Of a DNA stretch of 64,000 nt, positions 38,780-47,251 are shown piece by piece. Under the pieces are notes generated by a model, which did not search any database, was not told where the DNA came from, and saw only the letters and a list, made by a program, of their open reading frames with translations. Position numbers and translations under genes: made by a program. How positions within the stretch are numbered: the stretch's first letter is position 1; the number at the start of each line of letters is the position of its first letter. Source of the stretch: Sulfuritalea sp. (GTDB taxonomy: Bacteria; Pseudomonadota; Gammaproteobacteria; Burkholderiales; Rhodocyclaceae); assembly GCA_023229545.1 (NCBI GenBank), contig JALNZB010000013.1, forward strand, positions 1 through 64,000. The letters are read 5' to 3'.

Positions 38780-39541
38780 TCAGGACTTCGCCGGCTTGGC
38801 CGCACGATGAAAGCCAAGCATGCCGTAAAACACCGTATCCACGGTCACCTCGACATAGCCCAGTTCGCCTAGCAGGATCGACAGTTCCTCGGCGGTGTAG
38901 AACAGTTCCAGCGCGTCGAGAAAATACTGCTTGGCCTTGAATGCCGCCGGGCCGCTGCCGACGATCAGCCCGGTCAGCCCGAGACAGCCGCGCAAATAGG
39001 TGTGATAGAGCTTTTTCACGATAATGTTGCGCGGGCGCAGCATGTCGGAATGGTGGAAATGCCCGCCGGGCTTGAGTACCCGCAGTATCTCGGTAAACAC
39101 TTCGCGCACCCGCAGGTGGCGCGAGGCGAATTGCAGCGTGACGACATCGAAATGGTTGTCGGGGAAGGGCAGCTTATGCACGTCGCCGATGGTGCTCTTG
39201 ATCTTGAAACCCTGGGCGGTGGCGCGCTGCTGGCCGACGGTCTGCATGGCGACACTGCGATCCATGGCATGCACATCCAGCGTTGGTTCGCGCTTGAGCA
39301 GGGCGATGCCTATGGCATTGGTTCCGGCGCAGACATCGAGTACCTTCTGCTTCGGTTTCAGGTCCACCAACTGCATGAAGCGTCTCAGGAAGCGGCCAAA
39401 CATTCCCAGGGCGGCGATGTTATTGGCCCGGTCGTAGTAAGGAGCGACGTCGGCAAAGACATCATTCAGATCGTTGCTCCAGACATTGCTGAAACGCTGT
39501 TCGCGTACAGCCTCGCGCGAGGCCATGGGTGGTGGTGCCAC
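38780..39541 (-). CDS. UbiE/MenG-like methyltransferase downstream of frdD
   Basis: A 253-residue class I SAM methyltransferase resembling quinone C-methyltransferases: VFADVAPYYDRANNIAALGM (about 28-47), the SAM-binding motif VLDVCAGTNAIGIALLK (about 67-83), DVHKLPFPDNHFDVVTLQFA and EILRVLKPGGHFHHSDMLRP. It differs from canonical UbiE in its long C-terminus. GTG at 39541 with AAGGAG eight bases upstream is the start. Its place 42 bases after frdD suggests it modifies the quinone used by fumarate reductase, for example (demethyl)menaquinone; that is an inference. Confidence 0.82.
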   Translation of the reverse strand: MAPPPMASREAVREQRFSNVWSNDLNDVFADVAPYYDRANNIAALGMFGRFLRRFMQLVDLKPKQKVLDVCAGTNAIGIALLKREPTLDVHAMDRSVAMQTVGQQRATAQGFKIKSTIGDVHKLPFPDNHFDVVTLQFASRHLRVREVFTEILRVLKPGGHFHHSDMLRPRNIIVKKLYHTYLRGCLGLTGLIVGSGPAAFKAKQYFLDALELFYTAEELSILLGELGYVEVTVDTVFYGMLGFHRAAKPAKS

Positions 39542-39583
39542 TTCGATTTCTCCTTCGATGAAATAGTGTTGGTTTGATGCCGC

Positions 39584-39925
39584 CTAGATTTTAAGCAGGG
39601 CTAGCGCAACAACAAGGCTGGCGGCCAAGGCCGCAATATACAGGACAGTCGCGGCCAGCGTATCGGCGCGCAGGCCGAAATCGTAGCAGGTGCAGCGCAG
39701 GCGGTGGGCCGAACTCCACAGCGACAGGGCGACCACGCCGAAGATGACCAGCTTGCCGAGACCGCAAGTGGCGAAGGCGTGCATCCGTTCGTAGCTGAGG
39801 CCGGCAGGCACATGGCCGAGTGCGGCCATGAGGGTGAGGACGACGATTACCGGAATAAAAAAGGCAATGACAGTGCCGCCGGCGGCGAAGGGGAACCAGA
39901 CGACAGGTTTGTTTGATTTGGCCAT
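39584..39925 (-). CDS. frdD: Fumarate reductase membrane anchor subunit D
   Basis: A 113-residue three-helix membrane protein matching E. coli FrdD: PVVWFPFAAGGTVIAFFIPV, LSYERMHAFATCGLGKLVIF and LSLWSSAHRLRCTCYDFGLR, the last carrying the conserved H-R. With FrdC it anchors FrdAB and provides the quinol site; there is no heme ligand pattern of succinate dehydrogenase. The ATG at 39925 is two bases after the frdC stop; the open upstream extension is in the wrong frame of frdC and rejected. Confidence 0.92.
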   Translation of the reverse strand: MAKSNKPVVWFPFAAGGTVIAFFIPVIVVLTLMAALGHVPAGLSYERMHAFATCGLGKLVIFGVVALSLWSSAHRLRCTCYDFGLRADTLAATVLYIAALAASLVVALALLKI

Positions 39926-39927
39926 GG

Positions 39928-40320
39928 TCAGAACACTCCCGCAAGATGAAGGATGACGACGGAGAGCACCGCCCACGCGACATAGTGCGCGCCGGAAATC
40001 ACGTTGCCGGGGACGAAGTCCTCGCCGATCTGCACCGGCATGGCTTTCTGTGTGGCGTTGAACCAGGTGGCGGCGTGATAGACCGCAGCGACCAACGCCA
40101 GGAATTGAAACACTATTGAGGCCGGGCTTGTCAGCGCTTGCAGAAATCCTTCCCAGGCGCTCGGGCCGGCGGCGAGACGTTGCAGGCCAACCACCAAAAA
40201 CATGCAGTAGGCTCCGACAAAGATGCTGGTTATTTCGCGCGACATGTAGCGCATATAACGCGGTTGGCGGAAATACCACGTGGTCGGTGGAACTTCTCTA
40301 ACCAAAGGTCTGCGGCTCAT
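39928..40320 (-). CDS. frdC: Fumarate reductase membrane anchor subunit C
   Basis: A 130-residue membrane protein matching E. coli FrdC: RPLVREVPPTTWYFRQPRYM (short basic N-terminus), YMSREITSIFVGAYCMFLVV, GPSAWEGFLQALTSPASIV and FQFLALVAAVYHAATWFNAT, with three helices. It marks the complex as an E. coli-type quinol:fumarate reductase rather than a heme-containing succinate dehydrogenase. Overlaps frdB by four bases. Confidence 0.93.
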   Translation of the reverse strand: MSRRPLVREVPPTTWYFRQPRYMRYMSREITSIFVGAYCMFLVVGLQRLAAGPSAWEGFLQALTSPASIVFQFLALVAAVYHAATWFNATQKAMPVQIGEDFVPGNVISGAHYVAWAVLSVVILHLAGVF

Positions 40321-41111
40321 GATATGTCTCCTGCGTCCTCGCGGGAGACGGTATCCCTTGCGGATTTTCCTCCCGGAATCAGGTGTTCGACAATCCAGTC
40401 GATCGAGCTGGTGATCTTCATCTGCTGCAAGGCGCTGGCTGGGTCGACATGGGCCGGGCAGACCTCAGAACAGGCGCCGACGAAGGTGCAGTCCCACACA
40501 CCTTCGGCGGTGGCGACCACTTCCTGCCGCTCCTTGCGACCGCCATCGCGTGAATCAATGTTGTAGCGGTGTGCCAGCGTCAGCGCCGCCGGGCCGATGA
40601 ACTTCGGTGTCAGCCCGTATTCGGGGCAGGCGGCGTAACACAACATGCAGTTGATGCACATCGAATACTGGCGGAATTTCATCAGTTGCGCCGGGGTCTG
40701 CTTGTATTCGCCCTCGCTGATCGGCTTCTTCTTTTTCGGAATGAGGTAGGGCTTTACGCGCTTGAGCTTTTCCATGAAATCGTCGGGCGCGGTTACCAGA
40801 TCGCGCTCGATGGGGAAATGCGCCAGCGGCTCGACCCGGATCACGCCTTCGTAATCGCGCAGGAAGGTATGACAGGACAGCTTGGGTTCGCCGTTGATCA
40901 TCATGCCGCAACTGCCGCATACCGCCATGTGGCAGGACCAGCGATAGTTGAGAGTGGGGTCGACGGTTTCTTTGACCTTGTTCAGGGCATCGAGCACCAC
41001 ACCTTCTTCATTGCAGCTTACTTCATAGCGCTGGAAGTGAGCTTCGGTGTCCGTGTCCGGGTTGTAACGCAGGACTTCCAGTTGGACCTGGCGCTGTTTC
41101 ATCTGCGTCAT
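40317..41111 (-). CDS. frdB: Fumarate reductase iron-sulfur subunit
   Basis: FrdB passes electrons from quinol to FrdA through three clusters. The 264-residue product has the 2Fe-2S ligands in YRWSCHMAVCGSCGMMING and SCHTFLR (about 57-85), the 4Fe-4S motif CINCMLCYAACP (about 149-160) and the third-cluster Cys in CTFVGACSEVCPAHVDP. An extra basic stretch (KPYLIPKKKKPISEGEYK) lies between the domains. Overlaps frdA by four bases and frdC by four. Confidence 0.95.
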   Translation of the reverse strand: MTQMKQRQVQLEVLRYNPDTDTEAHFQRYEVSCNEEGVVLDALNKVKETVDPTLNYRWSCHMAVCGSCGMMINGEPKLSCHTFLRDYEGVIRVEPLAHFPIERDLVTAPDDFMEKLKRVKPYLIPKKKKPISEGEYKQTPAQLMKFRQYSMCINCMLCYAACPEYGLTPKFIGPAALTLAHRYNIDSRDGGRKERQEVVATAEGVWDCTFVGACSEVCPAHVDPASALQQMKITSSIDWIVEHLIPGGKSARDTVSREDAGDIS

Positions 41112-42907
41112 TTGTGATCTCCCGAGTAATCACGGACGCCCGGCGGCGACTTGGTGATTACCACGTCGAGGTAGTCAACGCGCGGAACGTCCAGTCCCTG
41201 GTGATGGACCATGGTGTGGCGCAGGAAATTTCTGTCGTCGCGTTCGGTGTAATCGAGACGCTGGTGCGAGCCGCGCGACTCCTTGCGGGCCAGCGCACCC
41301 ACCGTAACCGCTTCGGCGCAATCAAGCATGGAGCCCAGTTCGAGTACCTGGAACAGATCGGTGTTGAAGACATTGGTCCTGTCGGTGAGGATGACGCGGC
41401 GATAGCGCTGGCGCAGCTCGTGAATCTTGCTGACGCCTTCCTGTAATCCCTCTTCGGTGCGGTAGATGCCGACGTTCTTTTCCATGGTATCCATCATCTC
41501 TTTGCGCAGGCCGTACAGTGATTCCGTACCGTCGGTGCGCGAGAAAAGTTCGCGGATGCGCAGTTGTGTTTCCTCGGCGCGGGCATTCAGCGCCGCCGCA
41601 TTGGCGGCGGGCAGGCCCTGGATGTGCTCGATGGCGGAGAGCGCGGCGCGGCGACCGAACACCAGCAGTTCGACCAGCGAGTTGGAGCCCAGCCGGTTGG
41701 CGCCGTTCAAGCTGACGCAAGCGCATTCGCCGGCGGCGAAAAGACCGGGCAGAGGGGTAGCGGCCGTCGTATTGGTGGAAATGCCGCCCATCATGTAATG
41801 CACCACGGGGCGGATCGGCACCGGATCCTTGACGATGTCGATGCCAAGAAAACTGGACGCCAATTCGCGCACCAGGGGCAGGCGCTCGTTGATTTTCTTT
41901 TCGCCGAGGTGGCGCATGTCCAGCAGCACGCATTCGCCCCACTTGGTCGTCACCGTATTGCCTTTTTGCAGTTCGTGCCAGTAGGCCTGGCTGACGCGAT
42001 CACGCGGGCCGAGTTCCATGGTCTTGAGCTGCGGCTGGCCCACGGGCGTCTCCGGGCCCATGCCATAGTCCTGGAGATAGCGGCGCCCGTGCTTGTTCAC
42101 CATGATGCCGCCTTCGCCACGACAGGCTTCGGTGAGCAGGCTGCCGGTGTTCGGCAGGCCGGTCGGGTGGTACTGGATGAACTCCATGTCTTTCAACGGC
42201 GCCCCGGCGCGGTAGGCCATGGCCATGCCGTCGCCGGTCTTGATGGCGCCGTTGGTGGAGAAGGGGAACATGCGCCCGGCGCCGCCGCCGGCAATGATTA
42301 CCGCCTTGGCGTGAAACTGGCGCAACTGGCCGCTGCGCATTTCCATGGCAGTGACGCCTTGGCAACGGCCATCATCGACCAGCAGATCAAGTGCGTAGTA
42401 TTCGTCATAACGGGTGATCGACGGAAAGCGCAGGGAAGTCTGGAACAGGGTGTGCAGGATGTGGAAGCCCGACTTGTCGGCGGCGAACCAGGTGCGCTTT
42501 TTCTTCATGCCGCCAAAGGGTCGAACCGCCACCGAGCCGTCCGCTTCGCGGTTCCACGGGCAACCCCAGTGTTCGAGTTGTTGAAGTTCCTTGGGGGCTT
42601 CGTGGATAAAGTACTCGACACAGTCCTGATCGGATAGCCAGTCGCCACCGCCCACGGTATCGTCGAAGTGGAGGTCGAAGCTGTCGTCCGGCTTGATCAC
42701 TCCGGCGGCGCCCCCTTCGGCGGCGCAGGTATGGCTGCGCATCGGGTATACCTTGGAAATCAGCGCAATACGCAGAGCGGGGTCGGTTTTTGCCAGGGCA
42801 ATGGCGGCGCGCAGACCCGCTCCTCCGGCACCTATGATTGCTACATCGGTTGATATCGTATCCACATTAAATCCATCCGTGAGGTAACGTTGGCCTCGGG
42901 CCGGCAT
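41108..42907 (-). CDS. frdA: Fumarate reductase flavoprotein subunit
   Basis: FrdA reduces fumarate to succinate at covalently bound FAD. The 599-residue product has the Rossmann motif DVAIIGAGGAGLRAAIALAK, the FAD-attachment His in MRSHTCAAEGGAAG, the dicarboxylate site HPTGLPNTG and the active-site RPVVHYMMGGI. ATG at 42907 (MPARGQRYL) is chosen; a longer TTG start at 42946 overlaps the FNR box. First gene of frdABCD; homology alone could suit succinate dehydrogenase, but FrdC and FrdD decide for fumarate reductase. Confidence 0.94.
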   Translation of the reverse strand: MPARGQRYLTDGFNVDTISTDVAIIGAGGAGLRAAIALAKTDPALRIALISKVYPMRSHTCAAEGGAAGVIKPDDSFDLHFDDTVGGGDWLSDQDCVEYFIHEAPKELQQLEHWGCPWNREADGSVAVRPFGGMKKKRTWFAADKSGFHILHTLFQTSLRFPSITRYDEYYALDLLVDDGRCQGVTAMEMRSGQLRQFHAKAVIIAGGGAGRMFPFSTNGAIKTGDGMAMAYRAGAPLKDMEFIQYHPTGLPNTGSLLTEACRGEGGIMVNKHGRRYLQDYGMGPETPVGQPQLKTMELGPRDRVSQAYWHELQKGNTVTTKWGECVLLDMRHLGEKKINERLPLVRELASSFLGIDIVKDPVPIRPVVHYMMGGISTNTTAATPLPGLFAAGECACVSLNGANRLGSNSLVELLVFGRRAALSAIEHIQGLPAANAAALNARAEETQLRIRELFSRTDGTESLYGLRKEMMDTMEKNVGIYRTEEGLQEGVSKIHELRQRYRRVILTDRTNVFNTDLFQVLELGSMLDCAEAVTVGALARKESRGSHQRLDYTERDDRNFLRHTMVHHQGLDVPRVDYLDVVITKSPPGVRDYSGDHK

Positions 42908-42932
42908 TGTCGACTCTTTTTTGCGCCTCTTG

Positions 42933-42946
42933 TTGATTTTCGTCAA
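42933..42946. promoter_or_regulatory. FNR-type box upstream of frdA
   Basis: TTGAT-TTTC-GTCAA, one mismatch to the FNR consensus TTGAT-N4-ATCAA. It lies 25 bp upstream of the frdA ATG, where it fits anaerobic control; the distance is short for classical activation, so the exact promoter is unclear. Confidence 0.65.
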
Positions 42947-43026
42947 ACGTGGGGCGAGACGTAATGCTCATTTGGTGACCGAGTTGCCCGCCATACGCGG
43001 GCCGTGTTCGGGCGGTGGCTTTCAGT

Positions 43027-43056
43027 TTGGCATTCGGTCGGCGCAGCCGTTATAAT
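43027..43056 (+). promoter_or_regulatory. Sigma-70-type promoter of tpiA
   Basis: TTGGCA (43027-43032) and TATAAT (43051-43056), 18 bases apart, 32 bases upstream of the tpiA ATG. Confidence 0.65.
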
Positions 43057-43088
43057 CGCCGCCTTCTAATTGACGCTTCTGTGCCACC

Positions 43089-43832
43089 ATGCGCACCAAA
43101 CTTGTTGCCGGAAACTGGAAAATGCATGGCAGCCTCGCCACCAACCTGGGGCTGCTGCACGCCGTGCGGAATGGCGCTTGCGGTCGCGCCGAGGTTGCCT
43201 TGTGCGTGCCATATCCTTACCTCGCGCAAGCGCGCGCGGTGCTCGACGGCAGTACCGTCGCCTGGGGCGCGCAGGACGTCTCCGAGCATGCGCAGGGGGC
43301 CTGGACGGGTGAGGTGAGCGGGACGATGCTGGCGGATTTTGGCTGCCGCTATGTCCTGGTGGGTCATTCCGAACGCCGTTCGTTTTTTGGCGACACCGAC
43401 GCGGTGGTCGCCGCCAAGTTTGCCGCTGCGCAGAAGGCCGGACTGACGCCGGTGCTGTGCGTCGGCGAATCGCTGGCCGAGCGCGAGGCGGGTATTACCG
43501 GTGAGGTGGTGACGCGCCAGATCGACGCCGTATTGGCCAATGTCGGCGCTGCTGCTTTTGCCCGCGCGGTTGTCGCCTATGAGCCGGTATGGGCGATTGG
43601 CACCGGACGCACCGCGTCCGCAGCGCAGGCGCAGGAGGTCCATGCGCTGATTCGCGCGCGTTTTGCGCGCGATAGCGCGGATGTCGCCGCCGGGCTGCGT
43701 ATTTTATATGGCGGCAGTGTCAAGGCCAACAACGCGGCGGAGCTTTTCGGCCAGCCTGATATTGATGGTGGTCTCATTGGCGGTGCTTCACTGGTGGCGG
43801 CGGACTTTCTCGCCATTTGCACCGCTGCCTGA
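43089..43832 (+). CDS. tpiA: Triose-phosphate isomerase
   Basis: TpiA interconverts dihydroxyacetone phosphate and glyceraldehyde 3-phosphate. The 247-residue product has the substrate Lys in AGNWKMHGS (about 8-16), the catalytic His in VGHSERRSFFG (about 93) and the catalytic Glu in VAYEPVWAIGTG (about 165), then YGGSVKANNA and GGLIGGASL. Full length. secG follows after 21 bases, a common pairing in betaproteobacteria. Confidence 0.97.
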   Translation: MRTKLVAGNWKMHGSLATNLGLLHAVRNGACGRAEVALCVPYPYLAQARAVLDGSTVAWGAQDVSEHAQGAWTGEVSGTMLADFGCRYVLVGHSERRSFFGDTDAVVAAKFAAAQKAGLTPVLCVGESLAEREAGITGEVVTRQIDAVLANVGAAAFARAVVAYEPVWAIGTGRTASAAQAQEVHALIRARFARDSADVAAGLRILYGGSVKANNAAELFGQPDIDGGLIGGASLVAADFLAICTAA

Positions 43833-43853
43833 ATATTATTTGAAGAGGTTCTC

Positions 43854-44204
43854 ATGGATTTATTGCATACCGTGATTCTGACCGTGCATATTATTGCCGG
43901 TCTCAGTGTTATCGGCTTCGTGCTGCTCCAGCATGGCAAGGGCGCCGACATGGGCGCGGCTTTCGGCAGCGGCGCCTCGGGCAGCTTGTTCGGCGCCACG
44001 GGTTCCGCCAATTTTCTGTCACGTGTGACGGCGGTTCTTGCGGCGGTGTTTTTCCTGACCAGCCTCGGGCTTTCCTACATTGCCACGTCGCGTCCCAGAG
44101 TGTCGGGCAGTGTGATGGATTCGGCGCCCGTGCAAACGACTCCAGCGGTTCCGGCGCAGACGCCGGAGGCGCCTGCTTCGAAGGTTAAGGACATTCCGAA
44201 ATAG
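43854..44204 (+). CDS. secG: Preprotein translocase subunit SecG
   Basis: SecG is the small accessory subunit of the SecYEG channel in the inner membrane. The 116-residue product has two hydrophobic helices (about 4-22 and 56-77) around the conserved LLQHGKGADMGAAFGSGASG (about 24-43), and a Pro/Ala-rich tail. It lies between tpiA and tRNA-Leu, then nuoA, the usual betaproteobacterial order. Confidence 0.96.
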   Translation: MDLLHTVILTVHIIAGLSVIGFVLLQHGKGADMGAAFGSGASGSLFGATGSANFLSRVTAVLAAVFFLTSLGLSYIATSRPRVSGSVMDSAPVQTTPAVPAQTPEAPASKVKDIPK

Positions 44205-44299
44205 GTTGCAGTGGAGCGTCGGCTGAATTTTTTTGCTGCAATGCACGAGCGGGTCATTTGCCTGATATATAATTCGCGCCACTCGCGCAGTAGCGCTAT

Positions 44300-44384
44300 G
44301 CCGTCGTGGTGAAATTGGTAGACACGCTATCTTGAGGGGGTAGTGGCGAAAGCTGTGTGAGTTCGAGTCTCACCGACGGCACCA
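44300..44384 (+). tRNA. tRNA-Leu (anticodon GAG)
   Basis: 85 bases including an encoded 3' CCA. Acceptor stem GCCGTCG/CGACGGC, anticodon arm CTATC-TTGAGGG-GGTAG with anticodon GAG, a type II variable arm (TGGCGAAAGCTG region), and T-loop GTTCGAGTC. A TATAAT at 44268-44273 is a probable -10 element. Confidence 0.97.
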
Positions 44385-44491
44385 GGAAATTTAGCAGTGG
44401 CAAGGTAGCAAAGTAGTTGAGCGCCGGTTGCATTTCAGAGCGTTGCGGTTCGGCCGGCCAAGAATAACGAGTCGAGTGGCTTGCCACTAAA

Positions 44492-44866
44492 ATGCTGGAT
44501 AATTATTTTCCTATTCTCGTATTCGTTGCAGTAGGCCTCGTCTTCGGGTGTGTGCCCATCCTCCTTGGCTGGTTGATAGCTCCCCATCGCCCCAACAGCG
44601 AAAAACTTTCCGCTTTCGAGTGCGGTTTCGCTCCATTTGAAGATGCGCGCATGAAGTTCGACGTGCGCTACTACCTGATCGCCATTCTCTTCATCCTGTT
44701 CGACCTTGAAATCGCCTTTCTTTTTCCCTGGGCGACGATCTTCAAGGAGATCGTCAATACCGAAGCGATGAAGATGTTCGGCTTCGTCGAGATGTTCGTG
44801 TTTCTCGGCATTCTCGTCATTGGCTATGTCTACGCCTGGGCCAAGGGCGCGCTGGATTGGGAATGA
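44492..44866 (+). CDS. nuoA: NADH-quinone oxidoreductase subunit A
   Basis: NuoA is a membrane subunit of respiratory complex I. The 124-residue product has three hydrophobic helices and the conserved loop KLSAFECGFAPFEDARMKFD (about 38-57) followed by VRYYLIAILFILFDLEIAFL. First gene of nuoA-N; the whole operon in standard order follows. No clear promoter is visible between tRNA-Leu and this gene. Confidence 0.97.
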   Translation: MLDNYFPILVFVAVGLVFGCVPILLGWLIAPHRPNSEKLSAFECGFAPFEDARMKFDVRYYLIAILFILFDLEIAFLFPWATIFKEIVNTEAMKMFGFVEMFVFLGILVIGYVYAWAKGALDWE

Positions 44867-44888
44867 CCATGACCAAGGGCTTCGGCGC

Positions 44889-45365
44889 ATGAGCATTGAA
44901 GGCATTCTGCAGGAAGGCTTCGTCACCACCTCGCTGGACAAGATCATCAACTGGACGCGCACTGGTTCGATGTGGCCGGTGACCTTCGGCTTGGCCTGTT
45001 GTGCCATCGAAATGATTCACGCCGGCTGTTCGCGCTATGACCTTGATCGTTTCGGCGTCGTCTTCCGGCCGAGTCCGCGCCAGGCCGATGTCATGATAGT
45101 CGCCGGCACCCTGACCAACAAGATGGCGCCGGCCTTGCGCAAGGTGTATGACCAGATGGCCGAACCGCGCTGGGTGCTCTCCATGGGTTCCTGCGCCAAT
45201 GGCGGCGGCTATTACCACTACTCCTATTCGGTGGTGCGCGGTGTCGATCGCATCGTGCCGGTCGATGTCTATGTACCGGGCTGTCCGCCCACGGCCGAGG
45301 CGCTGTTGTATGGCCTGATTCAGTTGCAGAGCAAGATCCGCCGTACCACCACCATTGCCCGCTGA
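44889..45365 (+). CDS. nuoB: NADH-quinone oxidoreductase subunit B
   Basis: NuoB carries cluster N2, the last electron carrier before quinone. The 158-residue product has the CC pair in TFGLACCAIEMIHAG and further ligands in SMGSCANGGGYYHYSYSVVR and VYVPGCPPTAEALLYG. ATG at 44889 (MSIEGILQEGF) is the family start; the longer frame upstream overlaps nuoA. No deletion or odd composition. Confidence 0.97.
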   Translation: MSIEGILQEGFVTTSLDKIINWTRTGSMWPVTFGLACCAIEMIHAGCSRYDLDRFGVVFRPSPRQADVMIVAGTLTNKMAPALRKVYDQMAEPRWVLSMGSCANGGGYYHYSYSVVRGVDRIVPVDVYVPGCPPTAEALLYGLIQLQSKIRRTTTIAR

Positions 45366-45383
45366 CCTCGACAAGCCAATCCC

Positions 45384-45986
45384 ATGAGCGCCAAACTGGA
45401 ACGTCTTTGCCGGCAACTGAAGGATACCTTTGGTGACCGTATCGGCGAGCCGGTGCTGGCGCTCGGCGAGATCAGCATTGCGGTTGCTCCGGAACACTAT
45501 CTGGAGGTGGTGCGCCAGTTGCGTGACGACCCTGCATTGCGCTTCGAGCAACTGATGGATCTCAGCGGCATCGATTACTCTGCATTCCACGGCTATCAGG
45601 GCAAGCGCTACGCCGCCGTCAGCCATTTGCTGTCGATCACCCACAACTGGCGTTTATGCGTCAAGGTGTTCGCCGCCGATGACGAGTTTCCCGTGGTGGC
45701 GTCGGTCACCGATATCTGGAACAGCGCCAACTGGTACGAGCGCGAAACCTTCGACATGTTCGGCATTCACTTCGACGGCCATCCTGATTTGCGTCGCCTT
45801 CTCACCGACTACGGTTTTGTCGGGCATCCCTGCCGCAAGGACTTCCCGGTCTCCGGTCATGTCGAGATGCGTTACGACCCCGAGCAGGGGCGGGTGATCT
45901 ACCAGCCGGTGACCATTGAGCCGCGCGAGGTAACGCCGCGCATCGTGCGCGAAGAAACCTACGCAAAAGGCAGCAGCCGTGGCTGA
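45384..45986 (+). CDS. nuoC: NADH-quinone oxidoreductase subunit C
   Basis: NuoC is part of the hydrophilic connecting arm of complex I. The 200-residue product has the 30-kDa subunit signature ERETFDMFGIHFDGHPDLRR (about 115-134) and DFPVSGHVEMRYDPEQGRV. It overlaps nuoD by eight bases, with nuoD starting at GTG inside it. Separate nuoC and nuoD genes, not the fused nuoCD of enterics, as in other betaproteobacteria. Confidence 0.96.
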   Translation: MSAKLERLCRQLKDTFGDRIGEPVLALGEISIAVAPEHYLEVVRQLRDDPALRFEQLMDLSGIDYSAFHGYQGKRYAAVSHLLSITHNWRLCVKVFAADDEFPVVASVTDIWNSANWYERETFDMFGIHFDGHPDLRRLLTDYGFVGHPCRKDFPVSGHVEMRYDPEQGRVIYQPVTIEPREVTPRIVREETYAKGSSRG

Positions 45987-47244
45987 CATCAAGAATTACA
46001 CCCTCAACTTCGGTCCCCAGCATCCGGCCGCCCACGGCGTTCTGCGCCTGGTGCTGGAACTGGATGGCGAAGTCGTGGTGCGCGCCGATCCGCATATCGG
46101 TCTGCTGCATCGTGGCACCGAGAAACTCGCCGAGTCGCGCACCTGGTTGCAGACGCTGCCGTTTCTGGATCGCCTTGATTACACGTCCATGATCCCCAGC
46201 GAGCACGCCTACTGTTTGGCGGTGGAGCGCCTGCTGGGTGTAGAAGTGCCGATTCGTGCCCAGTACATCCGGGTCATGATGGACGAGTTGAGCCGCATCT
46301 TGAACCACCTGCTTGCCATCGGAGCGGGCGCGCTCGATATCGGCGCCATGACCGTTACGCTTTACGCTTTTCGCGAGCGCGAGGATATTTTCGACGTGCT
46401 TGAGGCGGTGACCGGCATCCGTATGCATGGCGCCTACTATCGGCCCGGCGGCGTCTATCGCGATCTGCCCGACCAGATGCCGAAGTATCGGGAAAACCGC
46501 TTCAAGAATGCTCGCACGGTGAAGGCGTTGAACGAGGCGCGCAGTGGTTCGGTGCTCGATTTCATCGAAGACTTTACCAACCGTTTTCCGGTGTATGTGA
46601 GTGAATACCATACCCTGCTGACGGACAACCGGATATGGAAGCAGCGCACTGTCGGTATCGGTGTCGTCAGTCCGGAACGCGCCTTGCAGAAGGGTTTCAG
46701 CGGGCCGATGCTGCGCGGTTCGGGCATTGAGTGGGATCTGCGCAAGAAGCAGCCCTATGAAGTTTATGACCGCATGGACTTCGATATTCCGGTGGGCGTC
46801 AATGGCGACTGTTATGACCGCTATCTGGTGCGCATGGAGGAAATGCTCCAAGCCAACCGCATCGTCAAGCAGTGCATCGAGTGGCTGCGCAACGATTCCG
46901 CCAAAGGCGCCGGCCCGGTTATCACCGACGATCACAAGGTAGCGCCGCCGTCGCGGGCGAAGATGAAGGGCAGCATGGAAGAATTGATCCACCATTTCAA
47001 GCTGTTTTCCGAGGGCATGCATGTGCCGGCGGGCGAAGCCTATGCCGCCATCGAGCATCCCAAGGGCGAGATGGCGGTCTGGGCCGTGTCGGACGGGGCG
47101 AACAAGCCGTATCGGATCAAATTGCACACCGCCGGGATTCCGCATCTCTCGGGAGTCGATGAGCTCGTCAGAGGCCACATGCTGGCCGATGTGACCGCCG
47201 TAATCGGCACCATCGATCTGGTGCTCGGCGATGTTGATAGATGA
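45979..47244 (+). CDS. nuoD: NADH-quinone oxidoreductase subunit D
   Basis: NuoD is the 49-kDa subunit forming part of the quinone-binding cavity. The 421-residue product begins ADIKNYTLNFGPQHPAAHGV (His in GPQHPAAHG lines the quinone site) and ends with DLVLGDVDR. GTG at 45979 is the start. Residues and length are normal. Confidence 0.97.
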   Translation: MADIKNYTLNFGPQHPAAHGVLRLVLELDGEVVVRADPHIGLLHRGTEKLAESRTWLQTLPFLDRLDYTSMIPSEHAYCLAVERLLGVEVPIRAQYIRVMMDELSRILNHLLAIGAGALDIGAMTVTLYAFREREDIFDVLEAVTGIRMHGAYYRPGGVYRDLPDQMPKYRENRFKNARTVKALNEARSGSVLDFIEDFTNRFPVYVSEYHTLLTDNRIWKQRTVGIGVVSPERALQKGFSGPMLRGSGIEWDLRKKQPYEVYDRMDFDIPVGVNGDCYDRYLVRMEEMLQANRIVKQCIEWLRNDSAKGAGPVITDDHKVAPPSRAKMKGSMEELIHHFKLFSEGMHVPAGEAYAAIEHPKGEMAVWAVSDGANKPYRIKLHTAGIPHLSGVDELVRGHMLADVTAVIGTIDLVLGDVDR

Positions 47245-47251
47245 ACGCGGC

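Noticed and set aside
38780..39541. Rhodoquinone synthesis enzyme RquA
   Set aside because: The sequence keeps UbiE/MenG-type motifs (VAPYYDRANN, VLDVCAGTN) and lacks the pattern I know for RquA; it is described as UbiE/MenG-like instead.
39584..42946. Succinate dehydrogenase sdhCDAB
   Set aside because: The two small membrane subunits match FrdC and FrdD, and gene order A-B-C-D is that of fumarate reductase.
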